From Phialophora verrucosa (taxonomy: Eukaryota > Ascomycota > Eurotiomycetes > Chaetothyriales > Herpotrichiellaceae), in contig MSED01000001.1 in NCBI GenBank assembly GCA_002099365.1, positions 1,054,001 through 1,118,000 of the forward strand: a stretch of DNA of 64,000 nucleotides, in the 5' to 3' direction. This document shows, piece after piece, positions 33,994 to 44,621 of this stretch. Under the pieces are notes generated by a model. It had not been told where the DNA came from, ran no database searches, and saw only the letters and a program-made list of their open reading frames with translations. Numbering within the stretch: the stretch's first letter is position 1; each line of letters starts with the position of its first letter. The translations under genes were made by a program, and so were the position numbers.

Positions 33994-35340
33994 TTACGTG
34001 GGGGCTCGTTGTTGCGGCGGGCCGGCGTGAGTGGCAAGCAATGCCTGTACCACTTCGAGTGCACTGAGAGCCTGGCCCAAACCCGAGGTCCCATCCCATC
34101 CGTCAAGGTACCATCTTGCACCGCAGGTTTTCCCATTCTCCCCTCCTGTACAGACTCCTGCAGCAGCAAGTGCGGATGCCCGAAGCACCGTGGCGACTTC
34201 TCCTGCTGTCTCCGGCATCATAATCGTGGTCTTCGCCAACCAGCGAGCCAGATACGCTCTGAAGCTGTACTGGTCGATGTTGCAACTCCAGCTAAGCTCG
34301 CAGTGCTCGTAAAGGATATCTGTGGCGTTGGGGAAAGGCGACACGAATGTCTGGAGCGCGAACTCCAAAAGTCCGCTTGTCCGGTTCGCCCAGAGGTCAG
34401 ATCCATTTGTATAGTTGAAGAGGACGGCCGTGCCGTAGAGGTAGACGGCAACATTATAGCTCCAGAGTGTATGATCGATTCCCGTGCAGTTGATCTTGTC
34501 ATCCGAGCCATCGAAGACATTGTACGAGGTATCGATAAGACCGACGGTGGTGGACCAGTCCCAGACTCTCTCCGCCCAGTCGTAATAGGTCTCATTGTTT
34601 GTGAAGCGCGCCAGCCGAGCAGCGAGCTGGAGAAATCCGCCATTGGAGATTGAGTTCTTGTAGTCGAATCCGGGGCTGATAGGAAACACTTGCCATTTCA
34701 AGCCGCCACCACAGGTGTTGCTTGACTCGATCCACCTACTAACATAGTCGTTGAATATGTTGTCACAGATCCCAAACCAGGTGGGGTACGGGGCTGGAGG
34801 CTCTCGGAGTCCATACTCGGCGGCCGTCAGTGCGGCGAAAGCCCACAACGCAATGTCGTCGTTGCCCTAGGCTTGCCAGTTAGCTCGGTAGCTAGGGTCA
34901 GCGGTCGACTGCCCGTTTTTGGCTCACCTCTTCGAGTTTTTCAGCCTCGGGCAAATAGTTGTAGGTATCTGATATCTGAGAGACCATTGCGTCGTAGGTG
35001 ACGTTGTAGTAACTTGCGTCGCCGGTGTAGAGGTAGTAGTCGACCATGCCACCCCATGCCGCGCCACTGAGCCACCAGTAGTAGGGCGGGTCTGGAAATT
35101 TGCCTAACTCGCCTCCGGTCTCGTTGCCATTGTACATAGACTGCAAGCCGTAGGCAATGGTGGCTGCTGCATCGCGGATCGAATCTGTAATGACCAAGAT
35201 GTCTGTATAGATCTCGTAAATGACGCAGAGGACTGCCTACCTGGGTTGTCAACACGCAGATCCACCGCCGACGTGTACACACTGAGCCATGCGATCACGG
35301 CAACATGGGTGATCCAAGGAGTTGTACACGGCAGCGCCAT
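33994..35340 (-). CDS. Glycoside hydrolase family 76 endo-alpha-1,6-mannanase (Dfg5/Dcw1-like)
   Basis: A secreted or wall-associated enzyme acting on alpha-1,6-mannan; in fungi the family helps insert GPI proteins into the wall. Exons 35241-35340, 34928-35184 and 33994-34866 give 409 residues. The ATG at 35340 begins a signal peptide with hydrophobic core THVAVIAWLSVY and a likely cut after TSA. An in-frame ATG at 35361 would add seven residues. The catalytic Asp pair is in GNDD (residues 122-123), preceded by YYWWLSGAAWGGMVDYYLYT. CGGGLKWQ, DYKNSISNGGFLQLAARLAR and CNIDQYSFRAYLARWL are standard GH76 blocks. I see no Ser/Thr stalk or GPI-anchor tail before the stop, unlike Dfg5, so this may be a soluble member or a 3' exon has been missed. 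Confidence 0.93.
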
Positions 35341-37399
35341 CTTTGCGCAGCTAGTTAACATGTCATCTTAGGGAATGATGAAATGAGTGGCAAGATTGTC
35401 GAGGTGGCCGAGGCTAAGCCCAACATCGTCATCATCGCTGGAAGCTGAAGATCTTGGATGTTCCGAGCGATCCTAGCCCTGAACTTCTGAATACACTCAT
35501 AGCACCACTCATTATGAGCTCCTACCTGTGAAGGAGAAAGGCCGTGTACAGTATGTTCAGAGAAGGAACCAGGGGTTCCAATGATGCTACGCGTCTGGGA
35601 TTTGCCTGAATGCTGCGCACGTTCATCCATGCCGCTCTTAAAATAGCTCGCGCCATGACAATCGTTGTCCTCACTCACTTCACTTCCCATTCATCTTCAA
35701 TTCCCTTCCTTTATTCATCATTAACTTAACCTTCATTCGTCCTCCTTTCAACTTTTTGATGTGGGAAATTCTTTTCAGACTTCGACAGGTTTCGGTTCCA
35801 TTTTTGCTATGTACTGATCCGACAAGGTCAGCCTCAGTGGGAGCATACATCACTTCTCCGAGCTCATTCATTCCCGATTTCAGGCTTTCACGGCACTGCC
35901 CGGTTGAGTGTGTCTTTGACACACGAAACGGGTTGGACCCGTACAGAAATAGCATCCATCCCCTAGCCCTCCTTCCATCCTTGTCCATTTCGTTTTTCAT
36001 AAGAGGCGCCCATCCATGTGCTGAGCGACCGGCACCTGTCATGCCTGTACTGTAATAACATCACGCACGAAAACACTGTACGAGCGACCGACTCAACTCG
36101 AGTTGTGCCATTACCTTGAAGGGAAGCAGACGGGGCGGCACCTATCTTTCATCACTTGATCCGAACCGTCGCTACCTCGAAGTCTTCGTCCCAGCCCACT
36201 CTCTGGTGTCCGCAGAGTTCTGGTCGCCGACGGTGTGATCATGTACTGGCCCGGTCCGACGTAGCCTGAAGTAATTTTTACGCACGTTCAAAAAGATCGT
36301 CGTTCGAGTGGACGAGGACAATGCCACGTGGCCCATCGTTCCGAGCCAACTCGAGAAACCAGGAGAGAACAGTAGCAGAGTCGTTACCACTGATTTCGGT
36401 CGAAACGACTCTATACTTCCGGCGAGCTTCAGCAACTTCGTTTGTCCCGCCTTGGGAGATTGCCCCCCCCCCACCCCAAGTGCCAGCTGGATAATCTGTA
36501 TATCGAGGTAGTATCCTTTGGTTGACAAACCTAAGGTTCATATTCCCGTTGCTCTCAAAGATAAGGAGGGTTACCTGTTGGGGCACCGATAGGACGCTAG
36601 GTGAGCTAGTCTAAAGCAGTGCACCATTCTTCGAACTCGGCGGTTGCAGAGTGCTGACAATGATCGCCATCAATCGTCTACCTCCTGAAGCCCATTGCCC
36701 TACCAAATCTTCGGAAGCGTGCGCCCATAGACCTGAAGCCAAAAAGATACATGACCATGATGCCTCCTTCTCACTGTACCGAAAGCCACGCAGCTCACAA
36801 AGGGACACAAAAAAACCGCCTCCAGAATTTGTCTTAGAGCGGTTGGAAGGTAGACGTTATAGCCGTGCATCTTGGGATAGGAATTATGGATGGATTATCC
36901 GCAGCAGCGCTGCCCGGGCATGTTGTCTCTCTATAGTGCTGGAGAAGCGGGGTGGGATCACAGCTTTATCGTAAGGCGTGTGAGGCATGGCTTTCATCTC
37001 GGAGTGTCGCACACATGGCCAAGTAGCGGAAGGGCAGACGCATGAGATGGCAAACACTCAGCCGGTTATGGGGCTTCAGGCAACTGCAAGGCGAAAATAC
37101 TCACGTCGGCCCGCCCTTTTCCTTAGGAGTGCGGTGGTAGACCAACAGAAGTGTACCTCGTACGGAGTAGTTGTAGAGCTGTCAACAGTTCCCCCAGGCC
37201 CGAGTGGTGGCTGTCTGCGCCAGTGCGCTAAACCAATGCGGCCCCGCTGGTTAGACGCGGGCGAGCACAGGGCGGCATCACCTTCGTCCTAATCCGGGGC
37301 GAGCTGCCAGCCCACAGTTTGTCCACGACTCAACCTCACCAGCAGTGCATCGACGTGACGCATTGTATCACCCGTGCCGACCCTACTTCAAAGGCAGGG
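35341..37399. other. 2 kb stretch without a recognised gene
   Basis: This holds the promoter of GH76 on one side and of exo84 on the other. A run of ten C lies at 36463-36472. Open frames are short and overlapping, with no family motifs. Confidence 0.45.
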
Positions 37400-39475
37400 A
37401 TGGACACACGAGGCCTCACGCTGCGGAAGAAACGCAAAGACCGCCCGACCATCAGCGCACCTCAAAATGCCACAGGCCCTGGCATCGGCAGTGGGCGAGC
37501 AGGACCGCCCTCGCAAAACAAGGCAGCCAACTCTCTAACCGTACCACGCGACCGGAATGCCCCGACCGAGACTTCAGATCTTGTCAAGAGACGCTATTCG
37601 ACGCGATATAACCAGCTGCCCGACTTCAGCAACATCGGGGCACCTCCCGTTCCCGTGCTTCCCGGAGCTGGCACTCTCAAACGTCGTTCAGGAGGTGGCT
37701 CACCACGACGACCTGGCACTGGTGATCGTTCGCGTCCGCTTCATATCGACAACGATGCCCTCAAAGATCCCAATCTCCAGCATGAGCGATACGTGACCGA
37801 CCTCCTCGCCAATGCATCCGAACAAGATATCCAAGAGTATCAGAATGGGCTGCAGAGATTAAAGAATCGCAACTCGCAAGAGCTGCAGCAGAACGTGTAC
37901 CAAAACAGAACCCAGTTCATTAAGATTAGCAAAGAGGCTGAAAAGTTGAAGTCCGAGATGGTAATACTGCAGAACCTCATGTCCGAGCTGACCGGTACAC
38001 TGGGCACGAGAGATGCAGGCACAAGCAGCCCCATGTCGCCTGATCTGAATGGCCCTTCTCTTTCCAGGCGCAATACAAACAGAACCTCGGTCGCAAACCT
38101 GGAGCATATGTGGAACATCCAACTACAAGCCCTGTGGAAGAACGTTGAGAAGTCTCAGAAATTCCTGCCCGCGGCTCCTGGGCGACACATTGTGGCCGAG
38201 ACAGGCAACTGGATAGAACTCGACTCGGCTACGTGGAAGCCTAAGCGACCTGTTCACATTGTGCTATTGAACGACCATATTCTCGTAGCGTCTAAGAAGC
38301 GCAAGCGAGTCGATCCAAATGCACCCCAACAAGGACCTGCTCCGACAAAATTGGTGGCAGAGGAATGCTGGCCTTTACAAGACATCGAAATCGTCGACAT
38401 GGCAGCAACTGTCGCCAAGGGAGGTGGGAACACACCGGCCGAGGAGAAGGCCATCGCTTCCGCCCTGACGATCAGGTCAGGCGGCCGCTCGCTAATCTAC
38501 CGGCACGAAAAGCGTGATGAAAAGGCCAAAGCCGGTCTGTTATCTGCTCTTCGAAAAGCCACCGAAGACCTTCGCAAAGCCACCAAAACCGAGGAAGAGC
38601 AAGCTAAACCTAAACCCGAGAGCCTGAATTACTTTGCCGCACGAGACCCCGCATCAGCGAAGAAGACAGAGATCATCGAAGGCATCAGCTCTTCCAAGGA
38701 GAAACCCGAAATCCTGGTCGAAGTGGACGGCCGACAACATAACTTCCGCTGGGTCGAGGGACAGATCGACGATCTGGACATTGAAATCTCCATGCAACGC
38801 TTCGACGAGGCCGTCGAGAAGGTGGAAAAGCTACGCGAGATCGCCAAAAGCTTGAAGGGCAACTCGATCGCACAAGAGCTAGTGAGTGTGAAGATTAACG
38901 AGCGCGCCGCGAAACTCGCTGGTATCCTCTGTCGAGAGCTGGTCGAGACCCCTTCCTTTATGGAAGCCACGAAACGCAACGTCTCATATCTTATCCGTCT
39001 TGGGTTCGAAGACCGTGCGCGAGATGCCTATCTCAATGCACGGAGCGACATACTCGCCAAACGCGCTCGGCAATGCGTCTTTGAAGGCGATCTCCACCGC
39101 TACGTCTTCTCCATCTCATACGTCTACTTCACCCTGGTGAAAAACACGGTGCGCATCTACCAAGCTGCGTTCACGGCTCCCGGGGCGATCAGCGCGTGCA
39201 TCAAGTGGGCAGGTGTGCATCTAGAGACTTTCAATACCTTGCTAGTGAGGCAGTTGAGTGCGATTGAGCGCGAGGGCAAGCTGTGGAGGGAGTGCATGGA
39301 TGTTGTGTGGGGGCATGAACGGGAGATGCTGGGGGATTTCGGGTTGGATTTCAGGGAGATTATCGGGAGGGGATTGGAGGTCAGGGACATTGCTGGGAAG
39401 AACGAGCAGGTTGGTGCTGCCGGAGGGAACAGGGAGCAAAGTCGATCAAAGTCGAGGACACGAGCTGGGACATGA
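37400..39475 (+). CDS. exo84: Exocyst complex component Exo84
   Basis: A subunit of the octameric exocyst that tethers secretory vesicles to the plasma membrane at growth sites. It is one exon of 691 residues from the ATG at 37400, which begins MDTRGLTLRKKRKDRPTIS, the usual fungal Exo84 head. Residues about 120-200 hold the Vps51/Exo84 coiled-coil part (ERYVTDLLANASEQDIQEYQ). A PH-like domain lies at about 233-400, with WIELDSATWKPKRPVHIVLL. The Exo84 C-terminal helical region starts near 440 (IDDLDIEISMQRFDEAVEKV). The tail is Ser/Arg-rich. Open sequence upstream to 37319 has no ATG. This marks the start of the core-gene block. Confidence 0.95.
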   Translation: MDTRGLTLRKKRKDRPTISAPQNATGPGIGSGRAGPPSQNKAANSLTVPRDRNAPTETSDLVKRRYSTRYNQLPDFSNIGAPPVPVLPGAGTLKRRSGGGSPRRPGTGDRSRPLHIDNDALKDPNLQHERYVTDLLANASEQDIQEYQNGLQRLKNRNSQELQQNVYQNRTQFIKISKEAEKLKSEMVILQNLMSELTGTLGTRDAGTSSPMSPDLNGPSLSRRNTNRTSVANLEHMWNIQLQALWKNVEKSQKFLPAAPGRHIVAETGNWIELDSATWKPKRPVHIVLLNDHILVASKKRKRVDPNAPQQGPAPTKLVAEECWPLQDIEIVDMAATVAKGGGNTPAEEKAIASALTIRSGGRSLIYRHEKRDEKAKAGLLSALRKATEDLRKATKTEEEQAKPKPESLNYFAARDPASAKKTEIIEGISSSKEKPEILVEVDGRQHNFRWVEGQIDDLDIEISMQRFDEAVEKVEKLREIAKSLKGNSIAQELVSVKINERAAKLAGILCRELVETPSFMEATKRNVSYLIRLGFEDRARDAYLNARSDILAKRARQCVFEGDLHRYVFSISYVYFTLVKNTVRIYQAAFTAPGAISACIKWAGVHLETFNTLLVRQLSAIEREGKLWRECMDVVWGHEREMLGDFGLDFREIIGRGLEVRDIAGKNEQVGAAGGNREQSRSKSRTRAGT

Positions 39476-39780
39476 CCGAGAGGCGGTCAAACCGTGACAT
39501 GTGACTGACTGGCTGGTCTGAGCGGAGATCAAACATGTATTGGGTGTCTCTTATAAAACTACACAAGGTATATGCAAATGTTCAAATTGAACGCCGCACG
39601 CTTCCCGCTCATGCTCAGAAGACAGTTTCGCTTTTGACGTTTGCACATGCCGAGCCTCCTGAAGCTTGGTTGATGGCCAGGAGAAGTGCTTGATTTGGTG
39701 GTACATGGTGTACATCGCAACAAACCTGGACGTGGCGACTTGTGGGAATATGGCGCCTAGACTCTGACAGGCCCGATTGA
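39476..39780. other. 3' intergenic between convergent exo84 and hsp10
   Basis: Both genes end here tail to tail. The segment presumably holds their 3' untranslated ends. No other feature is seen. Confidence 0.6.
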
Positions 39781-40259
39781 TTACTCCTTGATCTTTGCAA
39801 GCAGCCTATTTTTATTGCTCAATTAGCATCCGACACCGTTCGACTGACAATTCCACGCCTGAACTCACTCGTGATCCCTGAAAAGATGATATTCCTCCTC
39901 CCCGACTTTGACCGGGCTGCCGCCATACTGGGGAATCAACACCTTGTCACCCTCCTGCACGCTCATGGCTATTCTCTTCCCCTCCTTGTCGAAGCCTCCG
40001 GGTCCGACGGCCAGGACTTTCGCTTCGTTGAGTTCTTTGACGGATGATTCGGGGAGGAAGATGCCGCCCGCCGTGCGCGCCTCGGCTTTGACGCGCTGGA
40101 CGAGGACGCGGTCGAGGAGCGGGACTAGGGAACGGATGGACTTGAGAGCGGTGGTCTGCGCCAGTTAGGACTCGATCAATCGTCTGGTCAAGCTTCGGGC
40201 ATTGCGATTCATGCGGGCGCTGAGATAGGGGGGAGACCCCCGAGGGGTAGACGTACCAT
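39781..40259 (-). CDS. hsp10: Mitochondrial co-chaperonin Hsp10 (GroES family)
   Basis: The lid of the mitochondrial Hsp60 folding chamber. Coding exons are 40257-40259 (the ATG alone), 39869-40155 and 39781-39805, joined by introns of 101 and 63 bp, giving 104 residues, the normal length. After Met the protein reads TTALKSIRSLVPLLDRVLVQ. The mobile-loop region follows (EARTAGGIFLPESS), then KVLAVGPGG, GDKVLIPQYGG and the end LLAKIKE. The start codon sits immediately before a GTACGT donor, so start-codon placement depends on splicing. It is divergent from fip1 across 271 bp. Confidence 0.95.
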
Positions 40260-40277
40260 CTTGACTGTTCGTTTTAG

Positions 40278-40383
40278 GAATCTTCCTGGGGGGACTTGTC
40301 TAACTGTATCAACGACGAGGAGGAAGAGAGCTCGAAGAGTGAGTGGTAAACAGCTGAGCACGACGGGTCACTTTTTTCTCGAA
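40278..40383. promoter_or_regulatory. Possible heat-shock half-element pairs in the hsp10/fip1 promoter
   Basis: GAATCTTC at 40278-40285 and TTCTCGAA at 40376-40383 each match a two-unit heat-shock element (GAAnnTTC or TTCnnGAA). A full element needs three units, so each alone is weak. Their place in the shared promoter of a heat-shock gene is the only reason to record them. Confidence 0.3.
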
Positions 40384-40530
40384 GCATCCGCCCGTCTCGC
40401 CAGACCTGCCCCTTTAGGACTCCGCTAATGATTGGACAGGAGCAGCCACAGACTCCAACATACCAACAACACCCCTCGGCTCGCTCGTTCAATTCTCACT
40501 CACGTTGCATCGCCCTTGTAAGCAGTCACG

Positions 40531-41571
40531 ATGATGGACTCGGACGAAGACGATATCTACCCGGAGCACGATGACGTGTATGGCTCCAAACAGCAAGGTG
40601 AGGTCAACATGGGGGACGCCGACGAAGGGGAAGAGGAAGGGGAAGAAGTAGAGGAAGACGACGATGTATGAACACAACGGGGAGCGAACCGTGAGGATGC
40701 CCGCTGACTGCGCCTTCAGGACGACGTCGACTTCATCATCGACGCCAAAGATGAACCTAAACCATCTGCCGACTCGAACTCAACGGCCCAACCCAAACGC
40801 CCATCACGGTCTTCTCAAACTCCAGCCTCAGACCTTCACAAGGCCTCTTTAACACCCTCGCCTGCCATAAAACGAGAAACACCCCTGGACTCCCGCCTCG
40901 GCTCCCAACCTCCGAACGACCGCCCCGGGACAGACTATCCCGCTCGACATACCTCGAAGATCGACCCCAATGGGAATCCTGTGCACCCAGCAACCGGCAA
41001 ACCGATCTTATCTACAGACTTCGATGTCGATTTTCCCTCCGAATCATCCAAACCGTGGCGCAAACCTGGCGCGGATATCACGGATTACTTCAACTACGGC
41101 TTTGACGAGTTTACTTGGGCAAGTTATTGCCTGAAACAACAACAAATGCCAAAGGAAGTCAAGGAAATCACACAACATGCAGAGCAAATGAAGGCGTTTG
41201 TGGAAGGCATTCCTGGCGGAGGAGCTATGCCGGGCATGCCACCGATGCCAGGTGCTCCGGGCGCAGTTCCGGGCGACATGGGTGGTGCGATGGCGGGGAT
41301 GCCCAGTGAAGCTCAGATGCAGCAGATGTTTGCGGCCATGGCGTCACAAGGGCTTGATCCCGGGAGCATGGACCCTAGTCAATTTATGCAGTTCATGGCT
41401 GGGCCGGGGGCGGCCATGATGGGTGGGCCGCAACCTCCGACGGGGCCTGCCGCGGGCTTTGCTGGGCCCGGTGGCGGAGGTGGGAGTGGGTTCGATCAGG
41501 GTGGTGGACCGGGCGGTGGTGGCGGCTTTGGTGGAAGAGGGCGGGGAAAGGGTGGGAGGAGGAATTGGTAG
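40531..41571 (+). CDS. fip1: Pre-mRNA 3'-end processing factor Fip1
   Basis: A subunit of the cleavage and polyadenylation factor that links poly(A) polymerase to the complex. Exons 40531-40665 and 40720-41571 (54 bp intron) give 328 residues. The first 45 residues are strongly acidic. The conserved Fip1 motif begins near residue 156 as PWRKPGADITDYFNYGFDEF. The C-terminal third is low complexity: Met/Pro/Gly-rich, ending in a Gly/Arg-rich tail (GGRGRGKGGRRNW), typical of RNA-associated proteins. A second ATG follows directly at 40534. It is divergent from hsp10. Confidence 0.95.
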
Positions 41572-42997
41572 AGACAGTTTCGTCATCCGGATTCACCTGA
41601 GCTCTCCTGATGTCGAGGGCCACTGAGCTCGCCGGAACGGGAGAGACGAGCGAGATTTTTCTCTTATGGCTTCATCTCGTTCGACGACTCGTAAGTATCG
41701 GGTGGCGGCCGTGCAAGAGCCAGAAGCCTGCCGGTTGACGCAAGCTCCAAGCATCACACTGAGAACCGACAAAATGATACATATGATGAGGGTGAAATCA
41801 CGACCAGATCTTTGCTTTCAGAAGGACAGCTCAGGCCGCGACCGAACGCAAGTGACGACACCGAGACACCTCCGAGGAACGCGCCGAGGATCGATTTTTA
41901 TTCAAGCGCGAGTGTTTCGTCGACGAAACCCTCGTTTTCACATACGACAGATTCGATCGATCCGTGGAACATGATGCTGAGTGAGAGGTTTTATCATTCG
42001 GGCTTTCCACAGTCGCGCGTACAGTATTACCCAACCTCTTGAGCAGGTGCATTTCCCCCACCCCGATCGCGCTCGCAAGAAATCGCGCCAGGAAGAGCAC
42101 CCGCACCCTTCCCAGCCCGCCTTAGGGACAATAGGGACGGACGGAGAAAACCACCGGCCTAAATGCACGGAAGGCGCCGAGTACAGAGCGACCCTGCCGA
42201 CTGTGTTGTGAGGGACATTGAGGACCACAGAACACACCCTTTCACACATCCTTGCGAACATGCCTTGCCATATATCTTACAGCCTCCATGCGTCGGACCT
42301 GGAACTGTGGAATTATGTCGAGCAGAAGTCGCTGCAGGCATGGCCGAGGACACCATATGCTAAATGGTCTGCTCGGGACCGCCGCGAGGGTGACAGCGCT
42401 TACCGTACCCGTAGGTCAATATTTGGCAGGAGGCTACGTATGTATCTTGAGTGATGAATCGAGCGAGCAGCATGCCAGATGATGGCCAGCACGGGTTTTA
42501 GTTTCTCACAAGAGATTGCGGGACTACGGGACTGCCGGAGACCATGCTACATAGATAGCTACGTATGTCAAACACATTCCAAGTCAGCCAGCGTACAGCG
42601 TGTGGTGGTACGATCGAGGAATACACAACTGCAATGAGCCAACGGTCAGCTCCAATCCTCCGCCGGGTCAGTCCATCCATCGCCTTCTGAGATGGCGGCG
42701 TGCTACTGATATTAGTCAAGTCGGCCCTCGAACACTCCTGTCGTCTACTAAGGTAATTAACTTTACCGTCAGCAACACTCTGCCCCTTGCACTGTACCTG
42801 CTGTGGTTATACCGCGTCCGGCCCCATGCCTCCCAGGCCAGGAAGACTGACCGGCCCTCTCAGTTTATTCCGCGGATCGTACCTCCTCTTCAAGTCTAGC
42901 AAACGGGGCAGGTGATCGGCGAAGACCTAAGTATCTCGGGCGCGATATCAGCAATTGAAGTCCCGTCGCGGACAGTCATACACGGATACTCGGCAGT
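41572..42997. other. Intergenic 1.4 kb without a recognised gene
   Basis: Fip1 and the FAD-linked oxidoreductase end here in convergent orientation. Open frames of 60-107 codons overlap on both strands with no family content. Confidence 0.45.
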
Positions 42998-44621
42998 TCA
43001 GACGTTCTTCTCCACCGACCGGTCCGTCTGCTCCAGCCACGTCGACCTCGTAAAGAAGGGAAGAAACTCACATTTCGTAAGTCGTGGAAACTTTCCACAC
43101 CGTTAGGCGCGATCCTAACGCCTTTGCCACCGTGCTCGCGCGGCATTATCATCCCCGGCGCCTCGAGGCACAGCCTTCTCGCCTGTTCGAGCTCGTCGTC
43201 CGTTCCCTTGGCCGCGACACAGCCTACAGCGCAGATGATCGTGTTTGTCATGCCCTGTGGGCGGGGCCAGGCTGATGAACGTGCTCCCGAGGACGAGGCG
43301 CGGGTACACAGGCATTCAAAGACCAGTTGGGCGCTGGGGGAGATGGATCCGCCGGAGGAGACGACGCGGTCGAACCAGCTTACTGCGTTGAGTATGGTGG
43401 GTTGGTCGAGCGGGCCGACCGTAAATGGTTGCCAGAATGTTTTGAACGCGCCTTTGAGGGAGGCGACTTGTTCTGTTCGTGGCGTAGTGGGGAGGGGGTG
43501 TTAGCGGAGGTATCCAGTCCATTCCATTGGAATTCTACAGTCCGACAATTGAAATGCACCTGTACCTGCACCCCTGATCTTGTTGTGCGGTGGACAGATA
43601 TCTCCGGAGGTGGGACGACTTACCATGCATCGTTGACACGCCCTTCAGGTCTGTAACTTTCGTCATGTCCGCTGAGCCCGGAATATCCAGCGCCCATTTG
43701 AACCCATGCTCTGACCTGCCGTGCTCTTCGCCCAACGCGTCGAACGCTTGTACGATGAGCAAGTCCTCCGTCGCACCCATGTGCGCAGCCTGTGCCTTGC
43801 TGATCACATAGAGATCATTTGACACCTGGGGTGGAACTTCGCCCCGGTCGGCGCGGCCTTGCATTTCTGCAATCCCCTTTGCCACCGAATCCAAGTGTCT
43901 CCGCGGAATGATGATTGGGCCTGCCCAGATTTGCCGAGTGTACTTATATGCTCGGAGTTTAAACTTCGTGACGACGCAGAAACTCACTCCGCCGCCCCTC
44001 AACGCCCATAAGAGATCAGGATCCTTTGAGGCCCACAGGACTTCACCAGAGGACAGGACACATTCTGCGTCAAGGAAGTTTGATACATCCGACGTATTTC
44101 CGTACTGTCTAGCCAGCCAGGAGAATCCAGCAGAGAGGATGCTGCCTCCTATGCTGAGGGCAGGTGTTCGTGCGGCGACGACTAAACGCCGCCATCATAT
44201 GTAAGTTTCTCGGGGTCTGGGAACGGGATCGAGACCAACCGTGGTAGTCCGGCGCAACCCGCTCCATCTTCTCGTAGTAGTCCCGCCAAAGTTGTCCTGC
44301 TCCGATCGTTAAGATCTCGTCCTCCCTATCGAACTCAAAGTCATCGAATGCTGCCATGGAGACCAGGACGTCCTTTGCCGATGCAGAGCCATACCCTGAA
44401 CCACGGATGGATATGTCAAGGTCTGTGGTCGAGAGGTATGCGATCACTTTGGAGAGGGACTCCGTTGACGACGGGCGGAGCACGAGGCGAGGCTGGAGAT
44501 TCTTCTGTGCTGCCCATGTGGACGTTTCCGCAACGTAGAGGGCTGATGATGGGAGGATGATTTCGGAATCGGAGAGCAGAGAGAGGAGATATGTGAACTG
44601 AGGACCGGTAGAGTCTGCCAT
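42998..44621 (-). CDS. FAD-linked oxidoreductase (FAD_binding_4, PCMH fold)
   Basis: A flavoprotein oxidase or dehydrogenase of the vanillyl-alcohol-oxidase-like fold. Exons in transcript order are 44240-44621, 43624-44181, 43072-43472 and tentatively 42998-43027. The last junction uses a 44 bp GTGAGT...GCAG intron, giving 456 residues. The pyrophosphate loop reads SIRGSGYGSASAKD, with Tyr where covalent members have His, so FAD is probably bound non-covalently. Other blocks are DEILTIGAGQLWRDYY, GGSILSAGFSWLARQYG and DPDLLWALRGGG. No BBE tail is seen. Near 43050-43070 a different frame reads FFTRSTWLEQTDRSVEKNV, which looks coding, so the 3' end is either mis-spliced here or frameshifted. 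The substrate is unknown. Confidence 0.82.

Noticed and set aside
33511..34653. 380-codon plus-strand open frame
   Set aside because: It lies antisense to the GH76 gene, whose frame carries all family motifs; the plus frame has none.
36463..36472. Run of ten C
   Set aside because: Simple homopolymer in intergenic DNA with no surrounding structure.
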